DNA of 64,000 nucleotides. It comes from Hominisplanchenecus faecis (lineage in GTDB: Bacteria; Bacillota; Clostridia; Lachnospirales; Lachnospiraceae). The position numbers were made by a program, and so were the translations under genes. Positions within the stretch are counted from its first letter, which is position 1; each line of letters opens with the position of its first letter. The stretch is taken from NCBI RefSeq assembly GCF_020687205.1, contig NZ_JAJEQE010000003.1, forward strand, positions 59,385 through 123,384, read 5' to 3'. Shown one piece after another: positions 7,146 through 16,184 of this stretch. The notes below the pieces were generated by a model that was not told where the DNA came from, searched no databases, and saw only the letters and a list, made by a program, of their open reading frames with translations.

Positions 7146-7811
7146 ATGCAGGCAATTGTAGAAACTTTATTTGATACCGTATATTTGATTTCGGTAATCA
7201 CAATCGGAATTTTAATGATCCGTCAAAGTAAAGGAAACCGTCAGTTTACTATGTTTGGAATTATGGCAGTTCTTTTAGGCAGTGGAGATGCGTTCCATCT
7301 GATTCCACGTGCAACGGCACTTTGTACCACCGGCCTTGAGAACTTTACCGTACAGCTGGGGTTAGGTAAGTGGATCACCTCTGTTACTATGACGATCTTT
7401 TATGTTGTGCTTTATCATATCTGGCGTGAACGTTATCAGGTTAAAGGGCATAAAATAACCACAGCTGCAATCTACGCTCTTGCAGGATTGAGAATTGTTT
7501 TGTGCATGATGCCTCAGAATAACTGGCTTGCCACAGATGCTCCGCTTTCCTGGGGTATTTACCGTAATATTCCATTCGCATTGATGGGGTTGATTATCAT
7601 TGTTCTGTTTTATAAAAGTGCAAAAGAAAAGAATGATAAATCTTTCCGCTGGATGTGGCTGACAATCGTACTGAGCTTTGCTTTCTATATTCCGGTTGTA
7701 TTGTGGGCGGATGTAATCCCAATGATCGGTATGCTGATGATTCCTAAAACATGTGCCTATGTATGGACAGTGGTAATCGGCTATAAGGCAATGAAAAAAG
7801 AAATAGCTTAA
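7146..7811 (+). CDS. Conserved multi-pass membrane protein, TetR-associated
   Basis: A 221-residue protein from ATG 7146, for which GAAAGGA is well spaced; an ATG nine bases earlier overlaps that site. Seven hydrophobic helices are visible, starting about residues 5-25 (LFDTVYLISVITIGILMI) and ending near 190-215, with short loops and a KKE tail. One loop has GSGDAFHLIPRA and another GIYRNIPFALMG. No transporter family is recognised. The operator copy at 6915-6929 upstream strongly suggests control by the adjacent TetR regulator, so a role in response to its inducer is likely. Confidence 0.7.
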   Translation: MQAIVETLFDTVYLISVITIGILMIRQSKGNRQFTMFGIMAVLLGSGDAFHLIPRATALCTTGLENFTVQLGLGKWITSVTMTIFYVVLYHIWRERYQVKGHKITTAAIYALAGLRIVLCMMPQNNWLATDAPLSWGIYRNIPFALMGLIIIVLFYKSAKEKNDKSFRWMWLTIVLSFAFYIPVVLWADVIPMIGMLMIPKTCAYVWTVVIGYKAMKKEIA

Positions 7812-7907
7812 GAGCATTCAAATCAGTATCGGCTCTGTTGTTTTCACAGAGTCTGAGGTGCGGCAGCCTGAGAAGCAGGAAAAAATCGGATACTTACAAA
7901 CAGGTAC

Positions 7908-7938
7908 TTGACTTCAAGTGTACTTGATGTGTTATTCT
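7908..7938 (+). promoter_or_regulatory. Promoter with MerR-type spacing and palindrome
   Basis: TTGACT (7908-7913) is followed by TTATTC/TATTCT around 7932-7938, giving an over-long 18-19 bp spacer. The palindrome TCAAGTGTACTTGA (7914-7927) lies inside it. Long spacers filled by a dyad are typical of MerR-family activated promoters. No merR gene lies nearby. The promoter would drive the DUF362 gene at 8053. Confidence 0.5.
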
Positions 7939-8052
7939 TTTATAGAAAGTAAGGATTCTGTACAGACTCAACACGTTTTTTTACAGAGTCTGGCATTAAG
8001 GATGCAAAGGTACGGGAAACTTACGGAAGAAAATATATCAGGAGGAACTGAC

Positions 8053-9177
8053 ATGGGAAAATCTACTGTTTATTTTACCGATTTCCGCTGTCCGGTAGGG
8101 ACCAGCCAGCTGGACAAGCTGAAAAAACTTTGTATTGCTGCCGGCATCAAAGACATTGATATGGATGGAAAGTTTGTGGCGATCAAGATGCATTTTGGTG
8201 AACTTGGAAATATGGCTTTCCTTCGACCAAATTATGCAAAGGTAATTGCAGATTTGTGCAAGGAGCAGGGCGGAATGCCGTTTCTGACAGACTGTAATAC
8301 ACTGTATCCGGGAAGCAGAAAGAATGCACTGGAACATCTGGACTGTGCAAATCTCAATGGTTTTAATACAACTACGACCGGATGTCAGATTATCATCGGA
8401 GATGGACTGAGAGGAACGGATGAAGTAGAAGTTCCGGTTGTAAACGGAGAATACTGCAAAACGGCTCTGATCGGACATGCGATCATGGATGCGGACATTT
8501 TTATCAGCCTGAGCCATTTTAAGGGACATGAGGCAACCGGATTTGGCGGAGCCATTAAAAATATCGGTATGGGATGCGGAAGCCGTGCAGGAAAAATGCA
8601 GCAGCATGCAAGCGGAAAACCGGCAATCAATACGGAAGTCTGTCGTGGCTGCCGCCGCTGTGCAAAAGAATGCGGAAGCGATGCGATCACTTATGTAAAT
8701 AAAAAAGCAGTTATTGATTATGATAAATGCAAAGGATGCGGACGCTGTATCGGAGCCTGCAGTTTTGATGCGGTATATAATCCAAATGACAGTGCAAATG
8801 AGCTTCTCGACCGTAAAATGGCAGAATATGCACAGGCAGTCTGTCATGACCGTCCGCATTTCCATATCGCACTGGTACAGGATATCAGCCCGAATTGTGA
8901 CTGTCACGGAGAGAATGATGCACCGATCCTTCCGGATATCGGAATGTTCGCAAGCTTTGATCCGGTCGCACTGGATCAGGCGTGTGCAGATGCCTGCCTG
9001 AATGCAGCACCGATCGCAAACAGCCAGCTTGGAGAACATCTGGCAGAGCCGGGATGGCATTGCCACCACGATCATTTCAAAGATTCCAATCCGAATATCG
9101 AGTGGAAAGCAACCCTTGACCAGGCAGAAAAGATCGGACTTGGAACAAGAGAATATGAATTGAAGAGAATCAAATAG
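8053..9177 (+). CDS. DUF362 protein with two 4Fe-4S ferredoxin motifs
   Basis: A 374-residue protein from ATG 8053, which follows CAGGAGGA. The N-terminal and C-terminal parts belong to the DUF362 fold (MHFGELGNMAFLRPNYAKVI; ISLSHFKGHEATGFGGAIKN; ASFDPVALDQACADACL). Between them lies a bacterial ferredoxin-like insert with CRGCRRCAKEC and CKGCGRCIGAC, each expected to hold a [4Fe-4S] cluster. The protein should be cytosolic and take part in electron transfer or metal handling; the exact reaction of this family is not established. A MerR-type promoter precedes it, and the AlkA gene follows after three bases, so the two are probably co-transcribed. Confidence 0.85.
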   Translation: MGKSTVYFTDFRCPVGTSQLDKLKKLCIAAGIKDIDMDGKFVAIKMHFGELGNMAFLRPNYAKVIADLCKEQGGMPFLTDCNTLYPGSRKNALEHLDCANLNGFNTTTTGCQIIIGDGLRGTDEVEVPVVNGEYCKTALIGHAIMDADIFISLSHFKGHEATGFGGAIKNIGMGCGSRAGKMQQHASGKPAINTEVCRGCRRCAKECGSDAITYVNKKAVIDYDKCKGCGRCIGACSFDAVYNPNDSANELLDRKMAEYAQAVCHDRPHFHIALVQDISPNCDCHGENDAPILPDIGMFASFDPVALDQACADACLNAAPIANSQLGEHLAEPGWHCHHDHFKDSNPNIEWKATLDQAEKIGLGTREYELKRIK

Positions 9178-9180
9178 GAT

Positions 9181-9849
9181 ATGTATTTTGAATACGGAGA
9201 AAAGGAACTTATCTATCTGAAACAGAAAGATAAACGTCTCGCTGAGGTGATCGATCAGGTTGGCATGATTGAGCGAACGGTTGACGATGACCTGTTCTCA
9301 TCGGTGGTTCATCATATTGTCGGTCAGCAGATCTCGACCAAAGCACAGGCTACGATCTGGCAGAGAATGAAGGATTATCTTGGGACAGTCGATGCGGACA
9401 CGATATTAAATGCAGGTGTGGAACATCTGCAGCCGCTTGGGATATCTTTCCGGAAAGCGGAGTATATCACAGATTTTGCGGAAAAAGTAAAAGACGGCAG
9501 TTTTGACATTGAAGGCATCTGGAAAAAATCAGATGAAGAAGCGATTGAGGAATTGTCATCACTGAAAGGCATCGGTGTCTGGACTGCGGAAATGATCCTG
9601 CTGTTCTGTATGCAAAGACCGAATGTGCTGAGTTTTGGTGATCTGGCGATACAGCGTGGGATGCGGATGATTTACCATCACAGAAAAATCGACCGCAAAC
9701 TGTTTGAAAAATACCGCCGCAGATTAAGTCCGTACTGCAGCGTGGCAAGTCTGTACTTCTGGGCAGCAGCCGGAGGAGCGGTGCCTGGTTTGAAAGATCA
9801 TGCACCAAAATCCGGTGCTGATTGCAAAAAGAAAGCAGGAATACGATGA
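9181..9849 (+). CDS. DNA-3-methyladenine glycosylase II (AlkA type)
   Basis: A 222-residue HhH-GPD base-excision glycosylase. Visible marks are HHIVGQQISTKAQATIWQRM, the helix-hairpin-helix LSSLKGIGVWTAEMILLF and the following catalytic aspartate in SFGDLAIQRGMRM. It lacks the N-terminal AlkA extension of E. coli and matches the shorter Firmicute form. It removes alkylated purines from DNA. The gene starts three bases after the DUF362 stop and overlaps the next gene by ATGA, so it is translated in one operon with both. Confidence 0.85.
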   Translation: MYFEYGEKELIYLKQKDKRLAEVIDQVGMIERTVDDDLFSSVVHHIVGQQISTKAQATIWQRMKDYLGTVDADTILNAGVEHLQPLGISFRKAEYITDFAEKVKDGSFDIEGIWKKSDEEAIEELSSLKGIGVWTAEMILLFCMQRPNVLSFGDLAIQRGMRMIYHHRKIDRKLFEKYRRRLSPYCSVASLYFWAAAGGAVPGLKDHAPKSGADCKKKAGIR

Positions 9850-10388
9850 GCGAATTTATCACTACCTATACCGGAAAACATTTTAAACCGACGGATCCAG
9901 ATCCGGAGCTGATCGATATACCGGATATTGCCCATGCATTGTCGTTGATCTGTCGGGGAAACGGCCATGTAAAGATCTTCTGGTCAGTGGGACAGCACTG
10001 TATCTGCTGTGCGAAAGAAGCGGTGGCAAGGGGACTGTCTGATCGCATGGTACTTGCCTGTCTGCTTCACGATGCCAGTGAATGTTATATGTCCGATGTG
10101 CCATCTCCTTTTAAGAAAACATTGCCGGAATATCAGGAGCAGGAAGCATATTTGCTGCATTTGATTTACGAAAAATTTCTGGGATCAGATCTGAGTGCAC
10201 AGGAGCAGGCACAGCTGGAAGAGATCGACCATGCGATGCTCTGGTATGATCTGGACGGGCTGCTTGAAAAGCAGGACGGGGAGCCGCCCAAGCTTCATAT
10301 CGAGCTGGATTATACCGTAGAGCCTTTTGCAAAAGTGGAAGCTGAGTATATCCGGATTTTTGAAAAATATTCCAGATCAGAGAAATAA
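9846..10388 (+). CDS. HD-superfamily phosphohydrolase (YfbR-like)
   Basis: A 180-residue protein whose ATG overlaps the alkA stop. The HD-type metal ligands are visible: VGQHCICCAKEA (His), ACLLHDASECYM (the HD pair) and a later Asp in EEIDHAMLWYDLDG. These small HD proteins hydrolyse nucleotides such as dNMPs or act on modified nucleotides. Coupling to AlkA suggests nucleotide-pool or repair-associated clean-up, which is inference. The substrate is unknown. Confidence 0.8.
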   Translation: MSEFITTYTGKHFKPTDPDPELIDIPDIAHALSLICRGNGHVKIFWSVGQHCICCAKEAVARGLSDRMVLACLLHDASECYMSDVPSPFKKTLPEYQEQEAYLLHLIYEKFLGSDLSAQEQAQLEEIDHAMLWYDLDGLLEKQDGEPPKLHIELDYTVEPFAKVEAEYIRIFEKYSRSEK

Positions 10389-10518
10389 TGTAAAAGAGAA
10401 ATAGTCATAAATTCGAAATTTTTCGCATAGGATTAAAATCATAAGATTCTATTTGAGGACATTGTCCGACAACATTTATCTGATATGCCACCAGGAGAAA
10501 CCAACAGAGCATAAAACT

Positions 10519-12810
10519 ATGAAAAAATTTCGGAAACAAGACAGTGAAAAATATTTTGAAGAAAAGAAACCAGTCAGGCTGGTCGATACGCAGGAATATA
10601 TGGAAATGATACGGGCACTCCTGGAAGATGGACAGGAAGTCAGCATGATCGTCACGGGAAACAGCATGCGTCCGTTTTTGAAACATGGACGGGACAAAAT
10701 CTGCATGAAAAAAACAGACCGGAAACTAAGAAAAGGCGATATCGTATTTTATCGCCGTGAAAATGGGCAGTATGTAATGCACCGGATTTTAAAATGCGGG
10801 GATCAAAGTTATACGTTGCTTGGCGACGGTCAGATTGTACCGGAATCGGGAATCCGTCAGGAGCAGATTTTTGCCAGAATCACCAAAGTACAGGTGCGGG
10901 GAAAATGGATAGGATCAGAAAATTTTCGGTGGAGATTTTTTGAACATATCTGGATTCGTTTTTGTGGTATCAGGAAACTTGGGTTTTCTTTTTCTTCAAA
11001 GGTGCAGAATTTAAAAAAAAGCAGTAAGGAAATACATAACGAAACAGTAAGAGCAGCGGAAAAATGGAAAGATGGGATATTTCAGGAAATCTTTGATGAC
11101 TGGAAATGGATTTTGCATTACAGTGTCAGATATCGATGGACCATCTTTTTTTATACATTTCTCGGAATGGTAAGTACCTCTCTTGGACTTCTCAGCAGCA
11201 TTGCAGGAAAATATCTGATTGATATTGTTACCGGATATCAGATGAACAAAGCGGGCATGATTTTTGGAGTTATGGCAGGAAGTTTTGCAGTCAGCCTGAT
11301 TCTGAATGGCGGTATCAGCCGTATTATGGTAAAATTGAATACGAACATCAGCAATGATATTCGGGCAGATCTTTTTGAACAGATTCTGGATGTCAGCTGG
11401 CTGGAACTGAGCAAGTATCAAAACGGCGATATGCTCAGCCGTTTCAATCAGGATATTGAAACAGTGGGCAGCAATGCCGTCAGCTGGCTTCCGGCGGTCG
11501 TGATCGCATTCTATCATTTTCTGGCAACATTTCTTGTGCTTTTTTATTATGATAAGGTCATGGCAGGGATTGCACTTGGAAGTGCTCCGTTTGTTGTTCT
11601 GATGTCGCAGTTTATGATGAAAAAACAGCGGGACTGCCAGAAGAAAGTGCGTGAAATGAGCAGTCGGATGATGACGTTTGAGGCAGAAACTTTTTACAAT
11701 ATGGATATGATCAAATCGCTTGGCATTTCTTTGCACTGCAGCACCTGTCTGAAAAAATTGCAGGAACAGTATAAAAAAATAACTCTGGATTACAATTTGT
11801 TCAGCATCAAAACAAAGGCAGTTTTGTCGGTGGTTGGAATGGCAATTCAGTTTACTGCATTTGGGTATTGTCTGTTCCGCTTATGGACACATGCGATCAC
11901 TTATGGCACGATGACTTTATTTTTGCAGCAGAGAAACAGCCTGTCTGGGGCATTTCAGAATCTCGTGTCGATCATTCCGTCTTTCCTGAACAGTTCGGTT
12001 TCTGCACATCGCCTCCGGGAACTGACAGAGCTTCCCAAAGAAATACATAGCATGCAAAATCAAAAGGATCTGTTTTTGACAAAGGGCGGACTGGAAGTTC
12101 GTCTGGAAAATGTGACATTTTCGTATACAAAAGGAAAACAGGTGTTTCGGGAATCTGATTTTTGTGCCTGCCCGGGAGAAATCGTGGCACTTGTCGGGAC
12201 ATCCGGAGAAGGGAAGACAACGCTGCTGCGTTTGATCCTCGGCCTGATCGAGCCGGATACAGGAAAGGCAATCTTAAAGGCACAGGACAAAACGGAGCAG
12301 AAGTTAAATGCAGACACAAGGGTATGCTTTTCATATGTTCCGCAGGGCAATACCCTTCTTGCCGGGAGTATCGCCGAGAATCTGAGTATCGCCAAAGAAG
12401 GAGCATCCAGGGAAGAAATGAAGACGGCTCTTGAGATGGCATGTGCGTGGGAATTTGTCAAAAAACTGCCGGAAGGACTGGAGACAAAACTGGGTGAACG
12501 CGGAAAAGGGCTTTCCGAAGGACAGTCGCAGCGGATTGCCATCGCACGGGCATTGCTTCGCAATGCACCGGTGATCCTTCTGGATGAAGCAACTTCCGCA
12601 CTTGATGAAGAAACAGAGAAAAAACTTCTGAAAAATATACTGGAAAAAGCACCGGAAAAAACCTGTATCGTGACAACGCATCGCCCGGGGGTTCTGAGGC
12701 TGTGCCGGAGAGTTTACCGGGTGGAAGACGGAAAGATTGCAGAGCAGAAACAAGATTTCTCCGGTCAGTCAGATTGCCGGACAGTACGGCATCGAAATTT
12801 CTCTGGATGA
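10519..12810 (+). CDS. S26-peptidase-like domain fused to an ABC exporter
   Basis: A 763-residue protein from ATG 10519; a TTG at 10453 is also open and no strong ribosome site decides between them. Residues about 20-120 form an S24/S26 signal-peptidase-like domain: GNSMRPFLKHG with the nucleophile serine, then LRKGDIVFYR and YVMHRI. The histidine there recalls the Ser-His SipW type. Next come about five membrane helices of an ABC exporter and then the ATPase, with Walker A GTSGEGKTT, signature LSEGQSQRIAIARA, Walker B VILLDEATSALDE and H-loop TTHRP. The usual arrangement is separate peptidase and exporter genes next to a peptide precursor. None is seen here. A role in peptide maturation and export is inferred. 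Confidence 0.8.
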   Translation: MKKFRKQDSEKYFEEKKPVRLVDTQEYMEMIRALLEDGQEVSMIVTGNSMRPFLKHGRDKICMKKTDRKLRKGDIVFYRRENGQYVMHRILKCGDQSYTLLGDGQIVPESGIRQEQIFARITKVQVRGKWIGSENFRWRFFEHIWIRFCGIRKLGFSFSSKVQNLKKSSKEIHNETVRAAEKWKDGIFQEIFDDWKWILHYSVRYRWTIFFYTFLGMVSTSLGLLSSIAGKYLIDIVTGYQMNKAGMIFGVMAGSFAVSLILNGGISRIMVKLNTNISNDIRADLFEQILDVSWLELSKYQNGDMLSRFNQDIETVGSNAVSWLPAVVIAFYHFLATFLVLFYYDKVMAGIALGSAPFVVLMSQFMMKKQRDCQKKVREMSSRMMTFEAETFYNMDMIKSLGISLHCSTCLKKLQEQYKKITLDYNLFSIKTKAVLSVVGMAIQFTAFGYCLFRLWTHAITYGTMTLFLQQRNSLSGAFQNLVSIIPSFLNSSVSAHRLRELTELPKEIHSMQNQKDLFLTKGGLEVRLENVTFSYTKGKQVFRESDFCACPGEIVALVGTSGEGKTTLLRLILGLIEPDTGKAILKAQDKTEQKLNADTRVCFSYVPQGNTLLAGSIAENLSIAKEGASREEMKTALEMACAWEFVKKLPEGLETKLGERGKGLSEGQSQRIAIARALLRNAPVILLDEATSALDEETEKKLLKNILEKAPEKTCIVTTHRPGVLRLCRRVYRVEDGKIAEQKQDFSGQSDCRTVRHRNFSG

Positions 12811-12862
12811 TCAGATCTTTGAAGATCCGTATCAGAAAAAGTTCCGGCTGTCGATGGCATAA
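12752..12862 (+). other. Overlapping open tail after the ABC gene
   Basis: A frame shifted by one from the ABC gene continues open to TAA 12860-12862 and encodes SQIAGQYGIEISLDDQIFED, then PYQKKFRLSMA. This is more protein-like than chance and could be the true end of a former coding region if the ABC C-terminus is frameshifted. I do not recognise it. Confidence 0.25.
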
Positions 12863-12874
12863 AATGGTAGATTT

Positions 12875-15136
12875 TTATTTACCAAGATGCCAGATATCGT
12901 GGTCATACTCAGCAATGGTGCGGTCGGAGGAGAACAGACCGGCTTTGGCAATGTTCACCAGACATTTGCGTCTCCATCCTATCGGATCGCAGGTATAATC
13001 ACTGAGAGCCTGTCCTTTGCGTACAACGTATGCGTTGAAGTCCGGCAAGGTCTGGAACCAGTCCTTGTGGATCAGCTCATGATGCAGACGGTTCAGGCTT
13101 TCAGAATGACCGGCTGCCAGCATTTCCGGACCGTTGAGGAAATCAATGGCACGGCGGATGTTGGCATCGTTTTCATACCACTGAGCGGCAACGTAATCAT
13201 TGGCAGCATAGCGATGGATGACCTGATCGGAGCTCTGGCCGAAGATGTAAATGTTCTCTTCTCCGACCTGCTGGCAAATTTCCACGTTGGCACCGTCCAT
13301 AGTACCCAGTGTCAGTGCACCGTTCAGCATGAATTTCATATTGCCGGTACCGGATGCTTCTTTGGAAGCGAGACTGATCTGTTCGGACAGATCGCAGGCC
13401 GGGATCAGTTTTTCGGCAGCGGTGACGTTGTAGTTCTCAATGAATACGATCTGCAGCCATTTGGATACTTCCGGATCTGCTGCAATCACTTTTGAGAGAG
13501 TCAGCAGGGCATGGATAATGTCCTTTGCGATGGTGTAGGCCGGAGCGGCTTTCGCACCGAAGATGCTTACCAGTGGAACGGCAGGCTGATGACCGGCTTT
13601 GATCTCATGATACTGATGGATGAGGTACAGCAGATTCAGCTGCTGACGTTTGTATTCATGCAGACGCTTGGACTGGATATCAAACACAGCATTGGTGTTG
13701 ACTTTCACATTCTGAGTTTTCAGAAGCCAGTCGGCCAGATCTTCTTTGTTAGCTTTTTTTACGGCGGTCAGTTCATTCAGAACCGTTTCGTCGTCCGCAA
13801 AGGTCAACAGTTTTTCCAGTTCGGACGCATTCTTGCGGAAACCGGAGCCGATGTACTGTTCCAGTCTGGCAGTCAGTCGCGGATCACATTCCAGCAGCCA
13901 GCGGCGGAACGTAATACCGTTGGTCTTGTTGTTGAATTTCTCCGGGTACAGTTCATAAAAGCCGTGCAGTTCTGAATTTTTCAGGATTTCCGTATGCAGG
14001 GCTGCCACACCGTTGGTTGAGTGAGTGAAGTGGATGTCCATGTTAGCCATGTGTACCAGACTGTCCTGGTCGATGATGGCAAGACTTTCGTCTGCAGTGC
14101 GGGTACGGGCCAGTGCATCCAGCTTTTCGATAACAGGCATCAGCTGTGGCACAACGGCATCCAGATAGGCACGAGGCCATTTTTCCAGTGCTTCTGCCAG
14201 AATGGTATGGTTGGTGTAAGCACAGGTTCTGCTGACAATTTCAACAGCTTCTTCAAACGCAATGCCCTTTTTACCAAGCAGGCGGATGAGTTCCGGAATG
14301 ACCATACTCGGGTGTGTATCATTGATCTGGATGGCAGCATAATCGGCAAGATCATGATAATTGCAGCCACGGGCAGCACATTCAGCAAGGATCAGCTGTG
14401 CACCGGCAGAAACCATCAGGTATTGCTGATATACACGCAGGCGGCGGCCGGCTTCATCCGAATCATCCGGGTAGAGAAACAGTGTCAGGTTTTTGTCGAT
14501 GGCAGTTTTGTCAAAGGCGATACCATCATGAACGATGCTTTCGTCGATGGTGTCGAGGTCAAACAGGTTCAGGGTGTTGGTGCGGCCTTCGTAGCCGGTA
14601 ACTGCCAGTTTGTACAGTCTGGCAGTGTATTCTTTGCCTGCCAGTTCTACCGGATAGGTTATATCGGTTTTTTCTGCCCAGCTGTGTGCAGTCAGCCATG
14701 GATCTGGTTTTTCGTTCTGGATATCATTTTCAAAGGACTGATGGAAAAGTCCGAAGTGATATCGCAGACCAACGCCGTCACCTGGCAGGTTCAGTGTTGC
14801 CAGCGAGTCCAGAAAGCAGGCAGCCAGACGTCCCAGACCGCCGTTGCCAAGAGAAGGTTCCGGTTCTACTTCCTCAATGTCTGAGAGATTCTTTCCGGCA
14901 GCAGCCAGAGCCTCGCGGGCCTTCTCGTACAGACCGAGATTAATCAGGTTATTGGATAACAGTTTGCCGATAAGAAATTCGGCACTGATGTAGTAAAGCT
15001 TGCGGCCGGTGACGCTCTGTACACGGTCGGCACTTTTCTGTCGTACGAGTTCCAGCAGAGCCAGGTACAGCTCCTGATCTGTACAGTCAGCCAGCGGCTT
15101 TTTTGTGAGATTCTGTAATATTTCAGTGAAATTCAT
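12875..15136 (-). CDS. glgP: Alpha-glucan (glycogen/maltodextrin) phosphorylase
   Basis: A 753-residue GT35 phosphorylase started at the ATG complementary to 15134-15136, which follows AAAGGAGGA. Hallmarks are [20 protein letters not shown] and [20 protein letters not shown] near the N-terminus, [13 protein letters not shown] and [10 protein letters not shown]. The pyridoxal-phosphate segment is [20 protein letters not shown], with the lysine in GNMK. It releases glucose-1-phosphate from alpha-1,4-glucans in the cytoplasm. Family members run 750-850 residues, so this one is compact but complete. It diverges from an AraC regulator and, with the PTS permease and MalQ nearby, forms an alpha-glucan degradation locus. 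Confidence 0.92.
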   Translation of the reverse strand: MNFTEILQNLTKKPLADCTDQELYLALLELVRQKSADRVQSVTGRKLYYISAEFLIGKLLSNNLINLGLYEKAREALAAAGKNLSDIEEVEPEPSLGNGGLGRLAACFLDSLATLNLPGDGVGLRYHFGLFHQSFENDIQNEKPDPWLTAHSWAEKTDITYPVELAGKEYTARLYKLAVTGYEGRTNTLNLFDLDTIDESIVHDGIAFDKTAIDKNLTLFLYPDDSDEAGRRLRVYQQYLMVSAGAQLILAECAARGCNYHDLADYAAIQINDTHPSMVIPELIRLLGKKGIAFEEAVEIVSRTCAYTNHTILAEALEKWPRAYLDAVVPQLMPVIEKLDALARTRTADESLAIIDQDSLVHMANMDIHFTHSTNGVAALHTEILKNSELHGFYELYPEKFNNKTNGITFRRWLLECDPRLTARLEQYIGSGFRKNASELEKLLTFADDETVLNELTAVKKANKEDLADWLLKTQNVKVNTNAVFDIQSKRLHEYKRQQLNLLYLIHQYHEIKAGHQPAVPLVSIFGAKAAPAYTIAKDIIHALLTLSKVIAADPEVSKWLQIVFIENYNVTAAEKLIPACDLSEQISLASKEASGTGNMKFMLNGALTLGTMDGANVEICQQVGEENIYIFGQSSDQVIHRYAANDYVAAQWYENDANIRRAIDFLNGPEMLAAGHSESLNRLHHELIHKDWFQTLPDFNAYVVRKGQALSDYTCDPIGWRRKCLVNIAKAGLFSSDRTIAEYDHDIWHLGK

Positions 15137-15224
15137 AAACAAATCCTCCTTTTGATGTCGTTGATATGGAAAACGAGTTTTGATGTCTGTGTTTCAAGAT
15201 ATATCACATAAAACAATCAAAATC

Positions 15225-15254
15225 TTGCCTGAAAAGTGCAAAATATGGTACAAT
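15225..15254 (+). promoter_or_regulatory. Promoter of the AraC gene
   Basis: TTGCCT (15225-15230) and TACAAT (15249-15254) are separated by 18 bp, and a TGG precedes the -10 as an extended element. The ribosome site TAGGAGG and ATG 15277 follow. Confidence 0.6.
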
Positions 15255-15276
15255 CCTATCATTAGGAGGTATAGCG

Positions 15277-16134
15277 ATGCAAAAACAGGTTTCCTTGCGG
15301 GAAACAAAACAGCATGGGGCTGTGCGTTTTCCGTTTAATATTTATCCCTGCACCATTCCGGGAGATTTCCCGCAGGTGGCACTCCACTGGCAGGAAAGTA
15401 TGGAGCTGATCTTTGTAAAGCGGGGAGCCGGGCTGGTTCAGGCAGGTGCTGTGACGCATCTGGCTTATATGGGAGATATTTTCATTTTTACACCGGGTAC
15501 GCTCCATGCACTCAGGCAGACAGAGGGTCAGTATATGGAGTATGAGAATATTATTTTTGATCCGGAACTTCTGGGTGGTGCAGGAGATCTGTGTGCCGAA
15601 AAGTATATTCTTCCGCTGCAAAGCGGGCGTCTGGCACTGAACATACATCTGACGCCGGATGATCTGTATTATCCTCAGGCGGCGAACTGTCTGAAGGAAA
15701 TCGAAGATGCCAACAGCTCCAAACTTCCAGGCTATGAACTGGTCATCAAGAGCGGACTGCTGCGTTTTCTGGCTCTGCTCATTCTGCATGGAAAACAGCA
15801 GATTCCGGCGGAAACGGCGGATACCAGACGGCTGAAAACCGTCCTGCAATGGATTTCGGAACATTATGCCGAAAAGATTTGCGTTGGCGATGCAGCAGAA
15901 GTATGTTCTTTCAGCTCCAGCCATTTTATGCGATGGTTCCGGCAGATGACGGGGCAGAGCTTTATCGCTTTTCTGAATGAATACCGTTTGAATACGGCTG
16001 CTGAGGCATTACAGACCACGGATGAAACGGTCCTGACGATCGCTTCACGGTGCGGGTTTGAGAATCTGTCCTATTTTAATCGAATATTTAAAGCACATTT
16101 TGGAATAACACCGCGGGATTACCGGAAAAGATAA
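15277..16134 (+). CDS. AraC-family regulator with cupin sensor domain
   Basis: A 285-residue regulator. Residues 1-150 form an AraC-type cupin (FPFNIYPCTIPGDFPQVALH, then GDIFIFTPGTLHALRQTEG) that would bind a sugar. The C-terminal 100 residues hold the double helix-turn-helix (ICVGDAAEVCSFSSSHFMRW and VLTIASRCGFENLSYFNRIF, then KAHFGITPRDYRKR). Divergent placement from glgP makes that gene the prime target. It converges with lacI at a strong terminator. The inducer is likely a maltodextrin-related sugar, by context only. Confidence 0.85.
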   Translation: MQKQVSLRETKQHGAVRFPFNIYPCTIPGDFPQVALHWQESMELIFVKRGAGLVQAGAVTHLAYMGDIFIFTPGTLHALRQTEGQYMEYENIIFDPELLGGAGDLCAEKYILPLQSGRLALNIHLTPDDLYYPQAANCLKEIEDANSSKLPGYELVIKSGLLRFLALLILHGKQQIPAETADTRRLKTVLQWISEHYAEKICVGDAAEVCSFSSSHFMRWFRQMTGQSFIAFLNEYRLNTAAEALQTTDETVLTIASRCGFENLSYFNRIFKAHFGITPRDYRKR

Positions 16135-16136
16135 AC

Positions 16137-16177
16137 AGACACGACCGTTTACTGTATGGAGAGGAACGGTCGTGTCT
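16137..16177. terminator. Bidirectional terminator between araC-type and lacI-type genes
   Basis: AGACACGACCGTT and AACGGTCGTGTCT form a perfect 13-bp stem with a 15-base loop. It lies between two convergent genes. Confidence 0.85.
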
Positions 16178-16184
16178 GTTTCTG

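Noticed and set aside
8038..9075. 345-codon open frame on the minus strand
   Set aside because: It runs exactly opposite the DUF362 ferredoxin-type gene, is rich in Cys, Ile and His as antisense frames are, and has no ribosome site.
11011..11736. 241-codon minus-strand frame
   Set aside because: Opposite the ABC exporter membrane domain, without a start signal or family match.
12162..12434. Arg-rich frame inside the ABC ATPase domain
   Set aside because: It overlaps invariant ATPase motifs in the real frame and has no start signal.
14021..14884. 287-codon plus-strand frame inside the phosphorylase gene
   Set aside because: It is the antisense of a clearly recognisable GT35 phosphorylase and its composition (Phe, Cys, Gln runs) is that of a shadow frame.
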